Of a DNA stretch of 64,000 nt, positions 38,960-50,496 are shown in pieces. The translations under genes were made by a program, and so were the position numbers. The DNA is from Eutreptiella sp. 'Long Island Sound 2002' (Eukaryota > Euglenozoa > Euglenophyceae > Eutreptiales > Eutreptiaceae), in contig OZ038379.1 of NCBI GenBank assembly GCA_964036045.1, forward strand, positions 186,396,495 through 186,460,494, in the 5' to 3' direction. Position 1 is the stretch's first letter; each line of letters begins with the position of its first letter. Below the pieces are notes generated by a model, which saw nothing but the letters and a program-made list of their open reading frames with translations, searched no databases and had not been told where the DNA came from.

Positions 38960-41900
38960 TGGGACACCGCACGCTACAGCGCAGGGCATGGGACACCGCA
39001 GGCTACAGCGCAGGGCATGGGACACCACAGGCTACGGCGCAGGGCATGGGACACCACATGCTACAGCGCAGGGTATGGAACACCACAGGCTACGGCGCAG
39101 GGCATGGGACACTGCAGGCTACGGCGCAGGGCATGGGACACCGCAGGCTACGGCGCAGGCCATGGGACACCGCAAGCTACAGCGTAGGGTATGGGACACC
39201 ACAGGCTACGGCACAGGGCATGGGACACCGCAGGCTACGGCGCAGGGCATGGGACACCACAGGCTACGGCGCAGGCCATGGGACACCGCAGGCTATGGCG
39301 CAAGGCATGGGATACCACAGGCTACGGCGCAGGGCAAGGGACACCGCAGGCTACAGTGCAGGGCATGGGACACCGCAGGCTACAGCGCAGAGCGGAGACA
39401 CTGCAGGCTACGGTGCAGGGCATGGGACACCGCAGGCTACGGCGCAGGGCATGGGACACCACAGTCTACGGCGCAAGGCATGGGACACCGCAGGCTACAT
39501 CGCAGGGCATGGGACACCACAGTCTACGGCGCAGGGCATTGGACACCGCACACTACAGCGCAGGGCATGGGACACCACAGGCTACGGCGCAGGGCATGGG
39601 ACACCACAGGCTACGGCGCAGGGCATGGGACACTGCAGGCTACGGCGCGGGGCATGGGACACCACAGGCTACGGCGCAGGGCATGGGACACCACAGGCTA
39701 CGGCGCAGGGCATGGGACACCACAGGCGACGGCGCAGGGCATGGGACACCGCACGCTACGGCGCAGGGCATGGGACACCACAGGCTACGGCGCATGGCAT
39801 GGGACACCACAGGCTACGGCGCAGGGCATGGGACACTGCAGGCTACGGCTCAGGGCATGGGACACCGCGGGCTACGGCGAAGGGCATGGGACACTTTAGG
39901 CTACGACGCAGGGCATGGGACACCACAGGCTACGGCGCAGGGCATGGGAAACCACATGCTACGGCGCAGGGCATGGGACACCGCAGGCTACGGCGCAGGG
40001 CATGGGACACCGTAGGCTACGACGCAGGGCCTGGGACACCGCAGGCTACGGCACAGGGCATGGGACACCACAGGCTACGGCGCAGGGCATGGGACACTGC
40101 AGGCTACGGCGCAGGGCATGGGACACCGCAGGTTATGGCGCAGGCCATGGGATACCACAGGCTACGGCGGAGGGCATGGGACACCGTAGCCTACCGCGCA
40201 GGGCATGGGACACCACAGGCTACAGCGCAGGGCATGGGACACCACAGGCGACGGCGCAGGGCTTGGGACACCGCAAGCTACGGCGCAGGGCATGGGACAC
40301 CACAGGCTACGGCGCAAGGCATGGGACACCACAGGCTACGAAACAGGGCATGGGACACCACAGGCTACGGCGCAGGGTATGGGACACCGCAGGCTACGGC
40401 GCAGGGCATGGGACACCGCAGGCTACGGCGCAGGGCATGGGACACCACAGGCTACGGCGCAGGGTATGGGACACCACAGGCTACGGCGCAGGGCATGCGA
40501 CACTGCAGGCTACGGCGCAGGGCATGGGACACCGTAGGCTACGGCGCAGGACATGGGACACCGCAGGCCACGACGCAGGGCATGGGACACCACAGGCTAC
40601 GGCGCAGGGTATGCGACACTGCAGGCTACAACGCAGGGTATGGGACACCACAGGCTACGGCGCAGGGCATGGGACACCGCAGGCTACGGCGCAGGGCATG
40701 GGACACCACAGGCTACGGCGCAGGGCATGGGACACCTTAGGCTACGGCGCAGGGCATGGGACACCAAAGGCTACGGCGCAGGGCATGGGACACCGCAATC
40801 TACGGCGCAGGGCATGGGACACCGCAGGCTACGGCGCAGGGCATGGGAAACCACAGGCTACGGCGCAGGGCATGGGAAACCACACGCTACGGCGCAGGGC
40901 ATGGGACACTGCAGGCTACAACGCAGGGTATGGGACACCACAGGCTACGGCGCAGGGCATGGGACACTGCAGGCTACGGCGCAGGGCATGGGACACCGCA
41001 GGCTACGGCGCAGGGCATGGGACACTGCAGGCTACGGCGCAGGGCATGGGACACCGTAGGCTACGGCGCAAGGCATGGGACACTGCAGGCTACAGCGCAC
41101 GGCATGGGACAACACAGGCTGCGGCGCAGGGCATGGGACACCGCAGGCTACAGCGCAGGGTATGGGACACCACAGGCTACGGCGCAGGGCATGGGACACT
41201 GCAGGCTACGGCGCAAAGCATGGGACACCGCAGGCTACGGCGCAGGGCATGGGACAGCACAGGCTACGGCGCAAGGCATGGGACACCACAGGCTACGGCG
41301 CAGGGCATGGGACACCGCAGACTACAGCGCAGGGCATGGGACACCAACGGCTACGGCGCAGGGCATGGGACACTGCAGGCTACGGCGCAAGGCATGGAAC
41401 ACCACAGGCTACGGCACAGGGCATGGGACACCACAGGCTACGGCGCAGGGCATGGGACACCACAGTCTACGGCGCACGGCATGGGACACCGCAGGCTACA
41501 GCGCAGGGCATGGGACACCACAGGCTACAGCGCAGGGCATGGGACACCACAGGCTACAGCGCAGGGTATGGGACACCGTAGGCTACGGCGCAAGGCATCG
41601 GACACTGCAGGCTACGGCGCAGGGCATGAGACACCACAGGCTACGGCGTAGGGCATGGGACACCACAGGCTACGGCGCAGGGTATGGGACACCACAGGCT
41701 ACGGCGCAGGGCATGCGACACTGCAGGCTACGGCGCAGGGCATGGGACACCGTAGGCTACGGCGCAGGACATGGGACACCGCAGGCCACGACGCAGGGCA
41801 TGGGACACCACAGGCTACAGCGCAGGGCATGGGACACCACAGGCTACGGCGCAGGGTATGCGACACTGCAGGCTACAACGCAGGGTATGGGACACCACGG

Positions 41901-44900
41901 GCTATGGCGCAGGGCATGGGACACCGCAGGCTACGGCGCAGGGCATGGGACGCTGCAGGGTACGGCGCAGGGCATGGGACACCTTAGGCTACAGCGCAGG
42001 GCATGGGACACCAAAGGCTACGGCGCAGGGCATGGGACACCGCAATCTACGGCGCAGGGCATGGGACACCGCAGGCTACGGCGCAGGGCATGGGAAACCA
42101 CAGGCTACGGCGCAGGGCATGGGAAACCACAGGCTACGGCGCAGGGCATGGGACACTGCAGGCTACAACGCAGGGTATGGGACACCACAGGCTACGGCGC
42201 AGGGCATGGGACACTGCAGGCTACGGCGCAGGGCATGGGACACCGCAGGCTATGGCGCAGGGCATGGGACACCGTAGGCTACGGCGCAAGGCATGGGACA
42301 CCGCAGGCTACAGCGCACGGCATGGGACAACACAGGCTGCGGCGCAGGGCATGGGACACCACAGGCTACAGCGCAGGGTATGGGACACCGTAGGCTGCGG
42401 CGCAAGGCATGGGGCACTGCAGGCTACGGCGCAGGGCATGAGACACCACAGGCTACGGCGCAGGGCATGGGACACTGCAGGCTACGGCGCAGGGCATGGA
42501 ACACCACAGGCTACGGCGCAGGGCATGGGACACCACAGGCTACGGCGCAGGGCATGGGACACCACAGTCTACGGCGCAGGGCATGGGACACCGCAGGCTA
42601 CAGCGCAGGATATGGGACACCACAGGCTACAGCGCAGGGCATGGGACACCACAGGCTACGGCGCAGGGTATGGGACACCGTAGGCTACGGCGCAAGGCAT
42701 GGGACACCACAGGCTACGGCGCAGGGCATGGGACACCGCAGGCTACGGCGCAGGGCATGGGACACTGCAGGCTACGGCGCAGGGCATGGGACACCGCAGG
42801 CTACGGCGCAAGGCATGGGACACCGCAGGCTACAGCGCTGGGCATGGGACACCGCAGGCTACGGCGCAGGGCATGGGACATCACAGGCTACGGCGCAGGG
42901 CATGGGACACCACAGGCTACAGCGCAGGCCATGGGACACCACAGGCTATGGCGCAGGTCACGGGACATCACAGGCTACAGCGCAGGGTATGGGACACCGT
43001 AGGCTACGGCGCAAGGCATGGGACACTGCAGGCTACGGCGCAGGGCATGGGACACCACAGGCTACGGCGCAGGGCATGGGACACCGCAGGCTACGGCGCA
43101 GGGCATGGGACACTGCAGGCTACGGCGCAGGGCATGGGACACCACAGGCTACGGCGCAAGGCATGGGACACCGCAGGCTACAGCGCAGGGCATGGGACAC
43201 CGCAGGCTACGGCGCAGGGCATGGGACATCACAGGCTACAGCGCAGGGCATGGGACACCGCAGGCTACAGCGCACGGCATGGGACAACACAGGCTGCGGC
43301 GCAGGGCATGGGACACCACAGGCTACAGCGCAGGGTATGGGACACCGTAGGCTACGGCGCAAGGCATGGGACACCGCAGGCTACAACGCAGGGCATGGGA
43401 CACCGTAGGCTACGGCACAGGGCATGGAACACTGCAGGCTACGGCGCAGGGCATAGGACACCGCAGGCTACGGCGCAAGGCGTGGGACACCGCAGGCTAC
43501 AGCGCAGGGCATGGGACACCCCACGCTACGGCGCAGGGCATGGGACATCACAGGCTACGGCGCAGGGCATGGGACACCACAGGCTACGGCGCAGGGCATG
43601 GGACACCACAGGCTATGGCGCAGGGCACGGGACATCACAGGCTACGGCGCAGGGCATGGGACACCGCAGGCTATGGCGCAGGGCATGAAACACTGCAGGC
43701 TACGGCGCAGGGCATGGGACACTGCAGGCTACGGCACAGGATATGGGACACCACAGGCTACGGCGCAAGGCATGGGACATTGCAGGCTACAGCGCAGGGC
43801 ATGGGACACTGCAAGCTGCAACGCAGGGTATGGGACAGCACAGGCTACGGCGCAGGGCATGAGACACTGCAGGCTACGGCGCAGGGCATGGGACACCGCA
43901 GGCTACGGCGCAGGGCATGGGACACCAGAGGCTACGGCGCAGGGCATGGGACACTGCAGGCTACGGCGCAGGGCATGGGACACCGCAGGCTACGGCGCAG
44001 GGCATGGGAAACCACAGGCTACGGCGCAGGGCATGGGACACCACAGGCTACGGCGCAGGGCATGGGACACTGCAGGCTACGGCGCAGGGCATGGGACACC
44101 GCAGGCTACGGCGCAGGGCATGGGACACCGTAGGCTACGGCGCAGGGCATGGGACACCGCAGGCTACGGCGCAGGGCATGGGACACCACAGGCTGCGGCG
44201 CAGGGCATGGGACACTGCAGTCTACGGCGCAAGGCATGGGACACTGCAGGCTACGGCGCAGGGCATGGGACACCACATGCTACGGCGCAAGGCATGGGAC
44301 ACCACAGTCTACAGCGCAGGGCATGGGACACCACAGGCTACAGCGCAGGGCATGGGACACCACAGGCTACGGCACAGGGCATGGGACACTGCAGGCTACG
44401 GCGCAAGGCATGGGACACTGCAGGCTACGGCGCAGGGCATGGAACACCACAGGCTACGGCGCAGGGCATGGGACACCACAGGCTACGGCGCAGGGCATGG
44501 GACACCGTAGGCTACGGCGCAAGGCATGGGACACCACAGTCTACGGCGCAGGGCATGGGACACCGCAGGCTACAGCGCAGGGCATGGGACACCGCAGGCT
44601 ACGTGGCAGGGCATGGGACACTGCAGGCTACGGCACAGGGCATGGGGCACCGCAGGCTACACCGCAGGGCATGGGACACCACAGGCTACAGCGTAGGGTA
44701 TGGGACACCGTAGGCTACGGCGCAAGGCATGGGACACCACAGGCTACGGCGCAGGGCATGGGACACTGTAGGCTACGGCGCAGGGCATGGGACACCACAG
44801 GCTACGGCGCAAGGCATGGGACACCGCAGGCTACGGCGCAGGGCATGGGACACCGCAGGCTACGGCGCAGGGTATGGGACATCACAGGCTACGGCGCAGG

Positions 44901-47900
44901 GCATGGGACACCACAGGCTACAGCGCAGGGCATGGGACACCACAGGCTATGGCGCAGGGCACGGGACATCACAGGCTACGGCGCAGGGCAAGGGACACCG
45001 CAGGCTACGGCGCAGGGCATGGGACACCACAGGCTACGGCGCAGGGCATGGGACACTGCAGGCTACGGCGCAGGGCATGGGACACCGCAGGCTACGGCGC
45101 AAGGCATGGGACACTGCAGGCTACAGCGCACGGCATGGGACACTGCAGGCTACGGCGCAGAGCATGGGACATCACAGGCTACGGCGCAGGGCATGGGACA
45201 CCACAGGCTACGGCGCAGGGCATGGGACATCACAGGCTATGGCGCAGGGCATGGAACACTGCAGGCTACGGCGCAGGGCAAGGGACACCGCAGGCTACGG
45301 CGCAGGGCATGGGACACCGCAGGCTACGGCGCAGGGCATGGGAAACCACAGGCTACGGCGCAGGGCATGGGACACCACAGGCTATGGCGCAGGGCATGGG
45401 ACACCACAGGCTACGGCGCAGGATATGGGACACCACAGGCTACGGCGCAGGGCATGGGACATTGTAGGCTACGGCGCAGGGCATGGGACACCGCAGCTAC
45501 GGCGCAGGGCATGGGACACTGCACCGCAGGCTACGGCGCAGGGCATGGGAAACCACAGGCTATGGCGCAGAGCATGGGACACCGCAGGCTACGGCGCAGG
45601 GCAAGGGACACCGTAGGCTAGGGCGCAGGGCATGGGACACCGCAGGCTACGGCGCAGGGCAGGGGACGCCGCAAGCTACGGCGCAGGGCACGGGACACCA
45701 CAGGCTATGGCGCAGAGCATGGGACACCGCAGGCTACGGCGCAGGGCAAGGGACACCGTAGGCTAGGGCGCAGGGCATGGGATACCACAGGCTACGGCGC
45801 AGGGGATGGGACACGACAGGCTACGGCGCAGGGCATGGGACACCGCAGGCTACGGCGCAGAGCATGGGACATCACAGGCTACGGCGCAGGGCATGGGACA
45901 CCGCAGGTTACGGCGCAGGGCATGGGACACCACAGGCTACGGCACAGGGCATGGGACACTGCAGGCTACGGCGCAAGGCATGGGACACTGCAGGCTACGG
46001 CGCAGGGCATGGAACACCACAGGCTACGGCGCAGGGCATGGGACACCACAGGCTACGGCGCAGGGCATGGGAAACCACAGTCTACGGCGCAGGGCATGGG
46101 ACACCGCAGGCGGCAGCGCAGGGCATGGGACACCGCAGGCTACAGCGCAGGGTATGGGACACCACAGGCTACAGCGTAGGGTATGGGACACCGTAGGCTA
46201 CGGCGCAAGGCATGGGACACTGCAGGCTACGGCGCAGGGCATGGGACACTGTAGGCTACAGCACAGGGCATGGGACACCACAGGCTACGGCGCAGGGCAT
46301 GGGGCACTGCAGGCTACGGCGCAGGGCATGGGACAGCGCAGGCTACGGCGCAAGGCATGGGACACCGCAGGCTACGGCGCAGAGCATGGGACATCACAGG
46401 CTACGGCGCAGGGCATGGGACACCACAGGCTACGGCGCAGGGCATGGGACATCACAGGCTATGGCGCAGAGCATGGGACACCGCAGGCTACGGCGCAGGG
46501 CAAGGGACACCGCAGGCTACGGCGCAGGGCATGGGACACCGCAGGCTACGGCGCAGGGCATGGGACACCACAGGCTACGGCGCAGGGCATGGGACACTGC
46601 AGGCTACGGCGCAGGGCATGGGACACCGCAGGCTACGGCGCAGGATATGGGACACCACAGGCTACGGCGCAGGGCATGGGACATTGTAGGCTACGGCGCA
46701 GGGCATGGGACACCGCAGCTACGGCGCAGGGCATGGGACACTGCACCGCAGGCTACGGCGCAGGGCATGGGAAACCACAGGCTACGACACAGGGCATGGG
46801 ACACGGTAGGCTACGGCGCAGGGCATGGGACACCGCAGGCTACGGCGCAAGGCATGGGACACCACAGTCTACGGCGCAGGGCGTGGGACACCGCAGGCTA
46901 TGGCGCAGAGCATGGGACACCACAGGCTACGGCGCAGGGCAAGGGACACCGTAGGCTACGGCGCAGGGCATGGGATACCACAGGCTACGGCGCAGGGGAT
47001 GGGACACCGTGTCCTACGGCGCAGGGCATGGGACACCGCAGGCTACGGCGCAGGGCATGGGACACCACAGGATACGGCACAGGGCATGGGACACTGCAGG
47101 CTACGGCGCAAGGCATGGGACACTGCAGGCTACGGCGCAGGGCATGGAACACCACAGGCTACGGCGCAGGGCATGGGACACCACAGGCTACGGCGCAGGG
47201 CATGGGAAACCACAGTCTACGGCGCAGGGGATGGGACACCGCAGGCTACAGCGCAGGGCATGGGACACCGCAGGCTACAGCGGAGGGCATGGGACACCAC
47301 AGGCTACAGCGCAGGGCATGGGACACCGCAGGCTACAGCGCAGGGTATGGGACACCGTAGGCTACGGCGCAGGGCATGGGACGCCAAGGCTACGGTGCAC
47401 GGCATGGGACACTGTAGGCTACGGCACAGGGCATGGGACACCACAGGCTACGGCGCAGGGCATGGGACACTGCAGGCTACGGCGCAGGGCATGGGACAGC
47501 GCAGGCTACGGCGCAGGGCATGGGACACCACAGGCTACGGCGCAGGGCATGGGACACCGCAGGCTACGGCGCAGGGTATGGGACATCACAGGCTACGGCG
47601 CAGAGCATGGGACACCACAGGCTACAGCGCAGGGCATGGGACACCACAGGCTATGGCACAGGGCACGGGACATCACAGGCTACGGCGCAGGGCAAGGGAC
47701 ACCGCAGGCTACGGCGCAGGGCATGGGACACCACGGGCTACGGCGCACGGCATGGGACACTGCAGGCTACGGCGCAGGGCATGGGACACCGCAGGCTACG
47801 GCGCAAGGCATGGGACACTGAAGGCTACAGCGCAGGGCATGGGACACCGCAGGCTACGGCGCAGAGCATGGGACATCACAGGCTACGGCGCAGGGCATGG

Positions 47901-49382
47901 GACACCACAGGCTACGGCGCAGGGCATGGGACATCACAGGCTATGGCGCAGAGCATGGGACACCACAGGCTACGGCGCAGGGCAAGGGACACCGCAGGCT
48001 ACGGCGCAGGGCATGGGACACCGCAGGCTACGGCGCAGGGCATGGGAAACCACAGGCTACGGCGGAGGGCATGGGACACTGCAGGCTACGGCGCAGGGCA
48101 TGGGACACCACAGGCTACGGCGCAGGATATGGGACACCGCAGGCTACGGCGCAGGGCAAGGGACACCGTAGGCTAGGGCGCAGGGCATGGGACACCACAG
48201 GGTACGGCGCAGGGCATGGGACACCGTGTGCTACGGCGCAGGGCATGGGACACCACAGGCTACGGCGCAGGGCATGGGACACCACAGGCTACGGCGCAGG
48301 GCATGGGACACCACAGGCTACGGCGCAGGGCATGGGACACCACAGGCTACGGCGCAGGGCATGGGACATCACAGGCTACGGCGCAGGGCATGGGGCACCA
48401 CAGGCTACGGCGCAGGGCATGGGACACCACAGGCTACGGCGCAAGGCATGGGACACCGCAGGCTACGGCGCACGGCATGGGACACCACAGGCTACGGCGC
48501 AGGGCATGGGACACCACAGGCTACGGCGCAGGGCATGGGACACCACAGGCTACGGCGCGGGGTATGGGAGACCGTAGGCTACGGCGAAGGGCATGAGACG
48601 CTGCAGGCTACGGCGCAGGGCATGGGACACCGTAGGCTACGGCGCAGGGCATGGGACACCACAGGCTACGGCGCAGGGCATGGGACACCGCAGGCTACGG
48701 CGCAGGGCATGGGACACTGCAGGCTACGGCGCAGGGCATGGGACACCACAGGCTACGGCGCAGGGCATGGGACACCACAGGCTACGGCGCAGGGTAAGGG
48801 GCACTGCAGGCTGCGGCGCAGGGCATGGGACACCACAGGCTACGGCGCAGGGCATGGGACACCGCAGGCTACGGCGCAGGGTATGGGACACTACAGGCTA
48901 CGACACGGGGCATGGGACACTGCAGGCTACGGCGCAGGGTATGGGGCACCGCAGGCTACGGCGCAGGGCATGGGACACCACAGGCTACGGCGCAGGGCAC
49001 GGGACACCGCAGGCTACAGCGCAGGGTATGGGACACCACAAGCTACGGCGCAGGGCATGGGACACCACAGGCTACGGCGCAGGGTATGGGGCACCGCAGG
49101 CTACGGCGCAGGGCATGGGACACCGCAGGCTACGGCGCAGGGCATGGGACACCACAAGCTACGGCACAGGGCATGGGACACCGCAGGCTACGGCGCAGGG
49201 CATGGGACACCACAGGCTACGGGGCAGGGCATGGGACACCGCAGGCTATGGCGCAGGGCATGGGACACCGCAGGCTCTGGCGCGCAGGGCATGGGACACC
49301 GTAGGCTACGGCGTGCAGGGCATGGGACACCGTAGGCTACGACGCAGGGCATGGGACACCGCAGGCTACGGTGCAGGGCATA
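38960..49382. repeat. 29-bp minisatellite, right block (~359 units)
   Basis: The same unit and orientation as the left block resume directly after the insertion. The first 12 bases duplicate the last 12 of the left block. Variant units again differ mostly at CpG sites. Distinctive odd units include CACCGCAGCTACGG (missing GG) followed by CACTGCACCGCAGG, at about 45,491-45,530 and 46,713-46,750. The array dissolves at about 49,380 into unique sequence (GCATATGGGATGCTGC). Confidence 0.98.
40440..42400. repeat. Higher-order repeat, 1,218 bp x 2 (right block)
   Basis: The order of variants from about 40,440 is repeated 1,218 bases later (42 x 29). For example GCAGGCCACGACGCAGGG is at about 40,563 and 41,781, and the CAACACAGGCTGCGGCGC unit is at about 41,110 and 42,328. 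The right block has thus undergone its own block duplications. Confidence 0.75.
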
Positions 49383-49419
49383 TGGGATGCTGCATGGATT
49401 TTGGGACTTTTCCTGGGTT

Positions 49420-50496
49420 TTATGAACTTTTGGTCCAATGCGCCAAAATTTCGTCCCGTTGGGGGGGGGGGTATGTGCATACTTTTTGAAATCTGTGCGA
49501 AAAGCCCGTTCCAGAAATGTATGGGTTCGGGGGGGGGGGTAGATGATCACAGTTTTGAGCAAATTGAGCTGCAAAGTGGACGATGCGCAAGACAGGGCAA
49601 TGCTCGAGGGACCACTGATTATTCTGAATTGTCGTCATTGTTCCCCCTTTCCACACGGGCAGGGACCACATTGGGGCATACATCCCCTGCTTGTGAATTG
49701 GAACATATTTTTTCAGCTTTTCCCATACCTGCAACCTGCGTGCCTTGACTGGCACCCACCCCGTGTTGAGAGGCATGGCCCACAGACCATCAGTTGTCAG
49801 GTCCACGTTGCGCTGTTTGGTCAGCTGGACCTTGCACCAGGCAATGGTCTCACTGTACCCTGATTTCACCCAGACAAAGCCAGGATGGGGCTGCAGGTTC
49901 TCAGGGTCTGGGGTTGTACCAAAATCCAACCATTTAATCTTGTCATCCCTGATCAAAACAGGGGTCTGGCTGGTCCAACAGCGCGGGGTGTGAATTTGTA
50001 TGCGGACCTGGTAGGTGCCTGTTGACAAAACGAGGCAGCGAGCAACACAGGCATTGTCCAAAACGGACGAAAATCTCAGACAGATCGGCAGTACAGCATG
50101 CAAACCTGGGGTGTTCCGAATAGCCCTTTTCAAGGGCTTTCCGAATATACCCCACATACCCCCCCCCCCTCCGGAACACTCAGTGGGCACGAATGAGGCA
50201 ACAATGGCACCGACCCCCGAAAACCAACTGAGTTGGCGCAATTGTCGGTGAGACCGAGAGATATGGGACACCCAGGCGAAGAGATTGCTTTTTGCGCGCC
50301 GCAGGCCCCACCGGATAAGCGCCATGGACCTCATCGTTTGCTGCAAAACGGGGGGACCACGGCCCCCGTTAAGTGTGCAAGAGCGTGGGAGGGACTGTCG
50401 CCCGTGACTCCGGCCCAGCGGAGGGACGCCTGTCGCTTTGACGCCCGAAACCACGTGGTTTTGCTTCGAGTGCACACCTCTCGCACTCCTGACCAT
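49420..50496 (-). CDS. Uncharacterised ORF inside the inferred lipase intron
   Basis: A 358-residue frame starts at an ATG. Residues 145-300 look like real protein: balanced composition, no low complexity, and a run of strands such as TYQVRIQIHT, VLIRDDKIKWLDFG, GFVWVKSGY and ETIAWCKVQLTKQ. The N-terminal 110 residues are Arg/Ser-rich and run through a C11 tract (GGGGG in the protein, residues 109-113). The C-terminus runs through two G11 tracts and a dispersed-repeat core, so both ends may be non-coding or shifted. I do not recognise a family. Its position between the array edge and the lipase exon and its link to a dispersed repeat suggest a mobile-element gene remnant. A plus-strand frame over the same bases is probably its shadow. 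Confidence 0.45.
   Translation of the reverse strand: MVRSARGVHSKQNHVVSGVKATGVPPLGRSHGRQSLPRSCTLNGGRGPPVLQQTMRSMALIRWGLRRAKSNLFAWVSHISRSHRQLRQLSWFSGVGAIVASFVPTECSGGGGGMWGIFGKPLKRAIRNTPGLHAVLPICLRFSSVLDNACVARCLVLSTGTYQVRIQIHTPRCWTSQTPVLIRDDKIKWLDFGTTPDPENLQPHPGFVWVKSGYSETIAWCKVQLTKQRNVDLTTDGLWAMPLNTGWVPVKARRLQVWEKLKKYVPIHKQGMYAPMWSLPVWKGGTMTTIQNNQWSLEHCPVLRIVHFAAQFAQNCDHLPPPPNPYISGTGFSHRFQKVCTYPPPQRDEILAHWTKSS
49470..49516 (+). repeat. Dispersed repeat, copy B
   Basis: This is the partner of 3,252-3,298 in opposite orientation, with about 80% identity around ATACTTTTTGAAATCTG. It is flanked on both sides by G11 tracts (49,461-49,471 and 49,529-49,539) and lies less than 100 bases from the array edge. 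Confidence 0.5.

Noticed and set aside
6999-49382. Very long plus-strand open frames (up to about 1,450 codons) as repeat-protein genes
   Set aside because: They exist in all three frames with the same peptide because the unit is 29 bp and T-poor. Starts and stops fall at random unit variants, and no non-repetitive protein flanks them.
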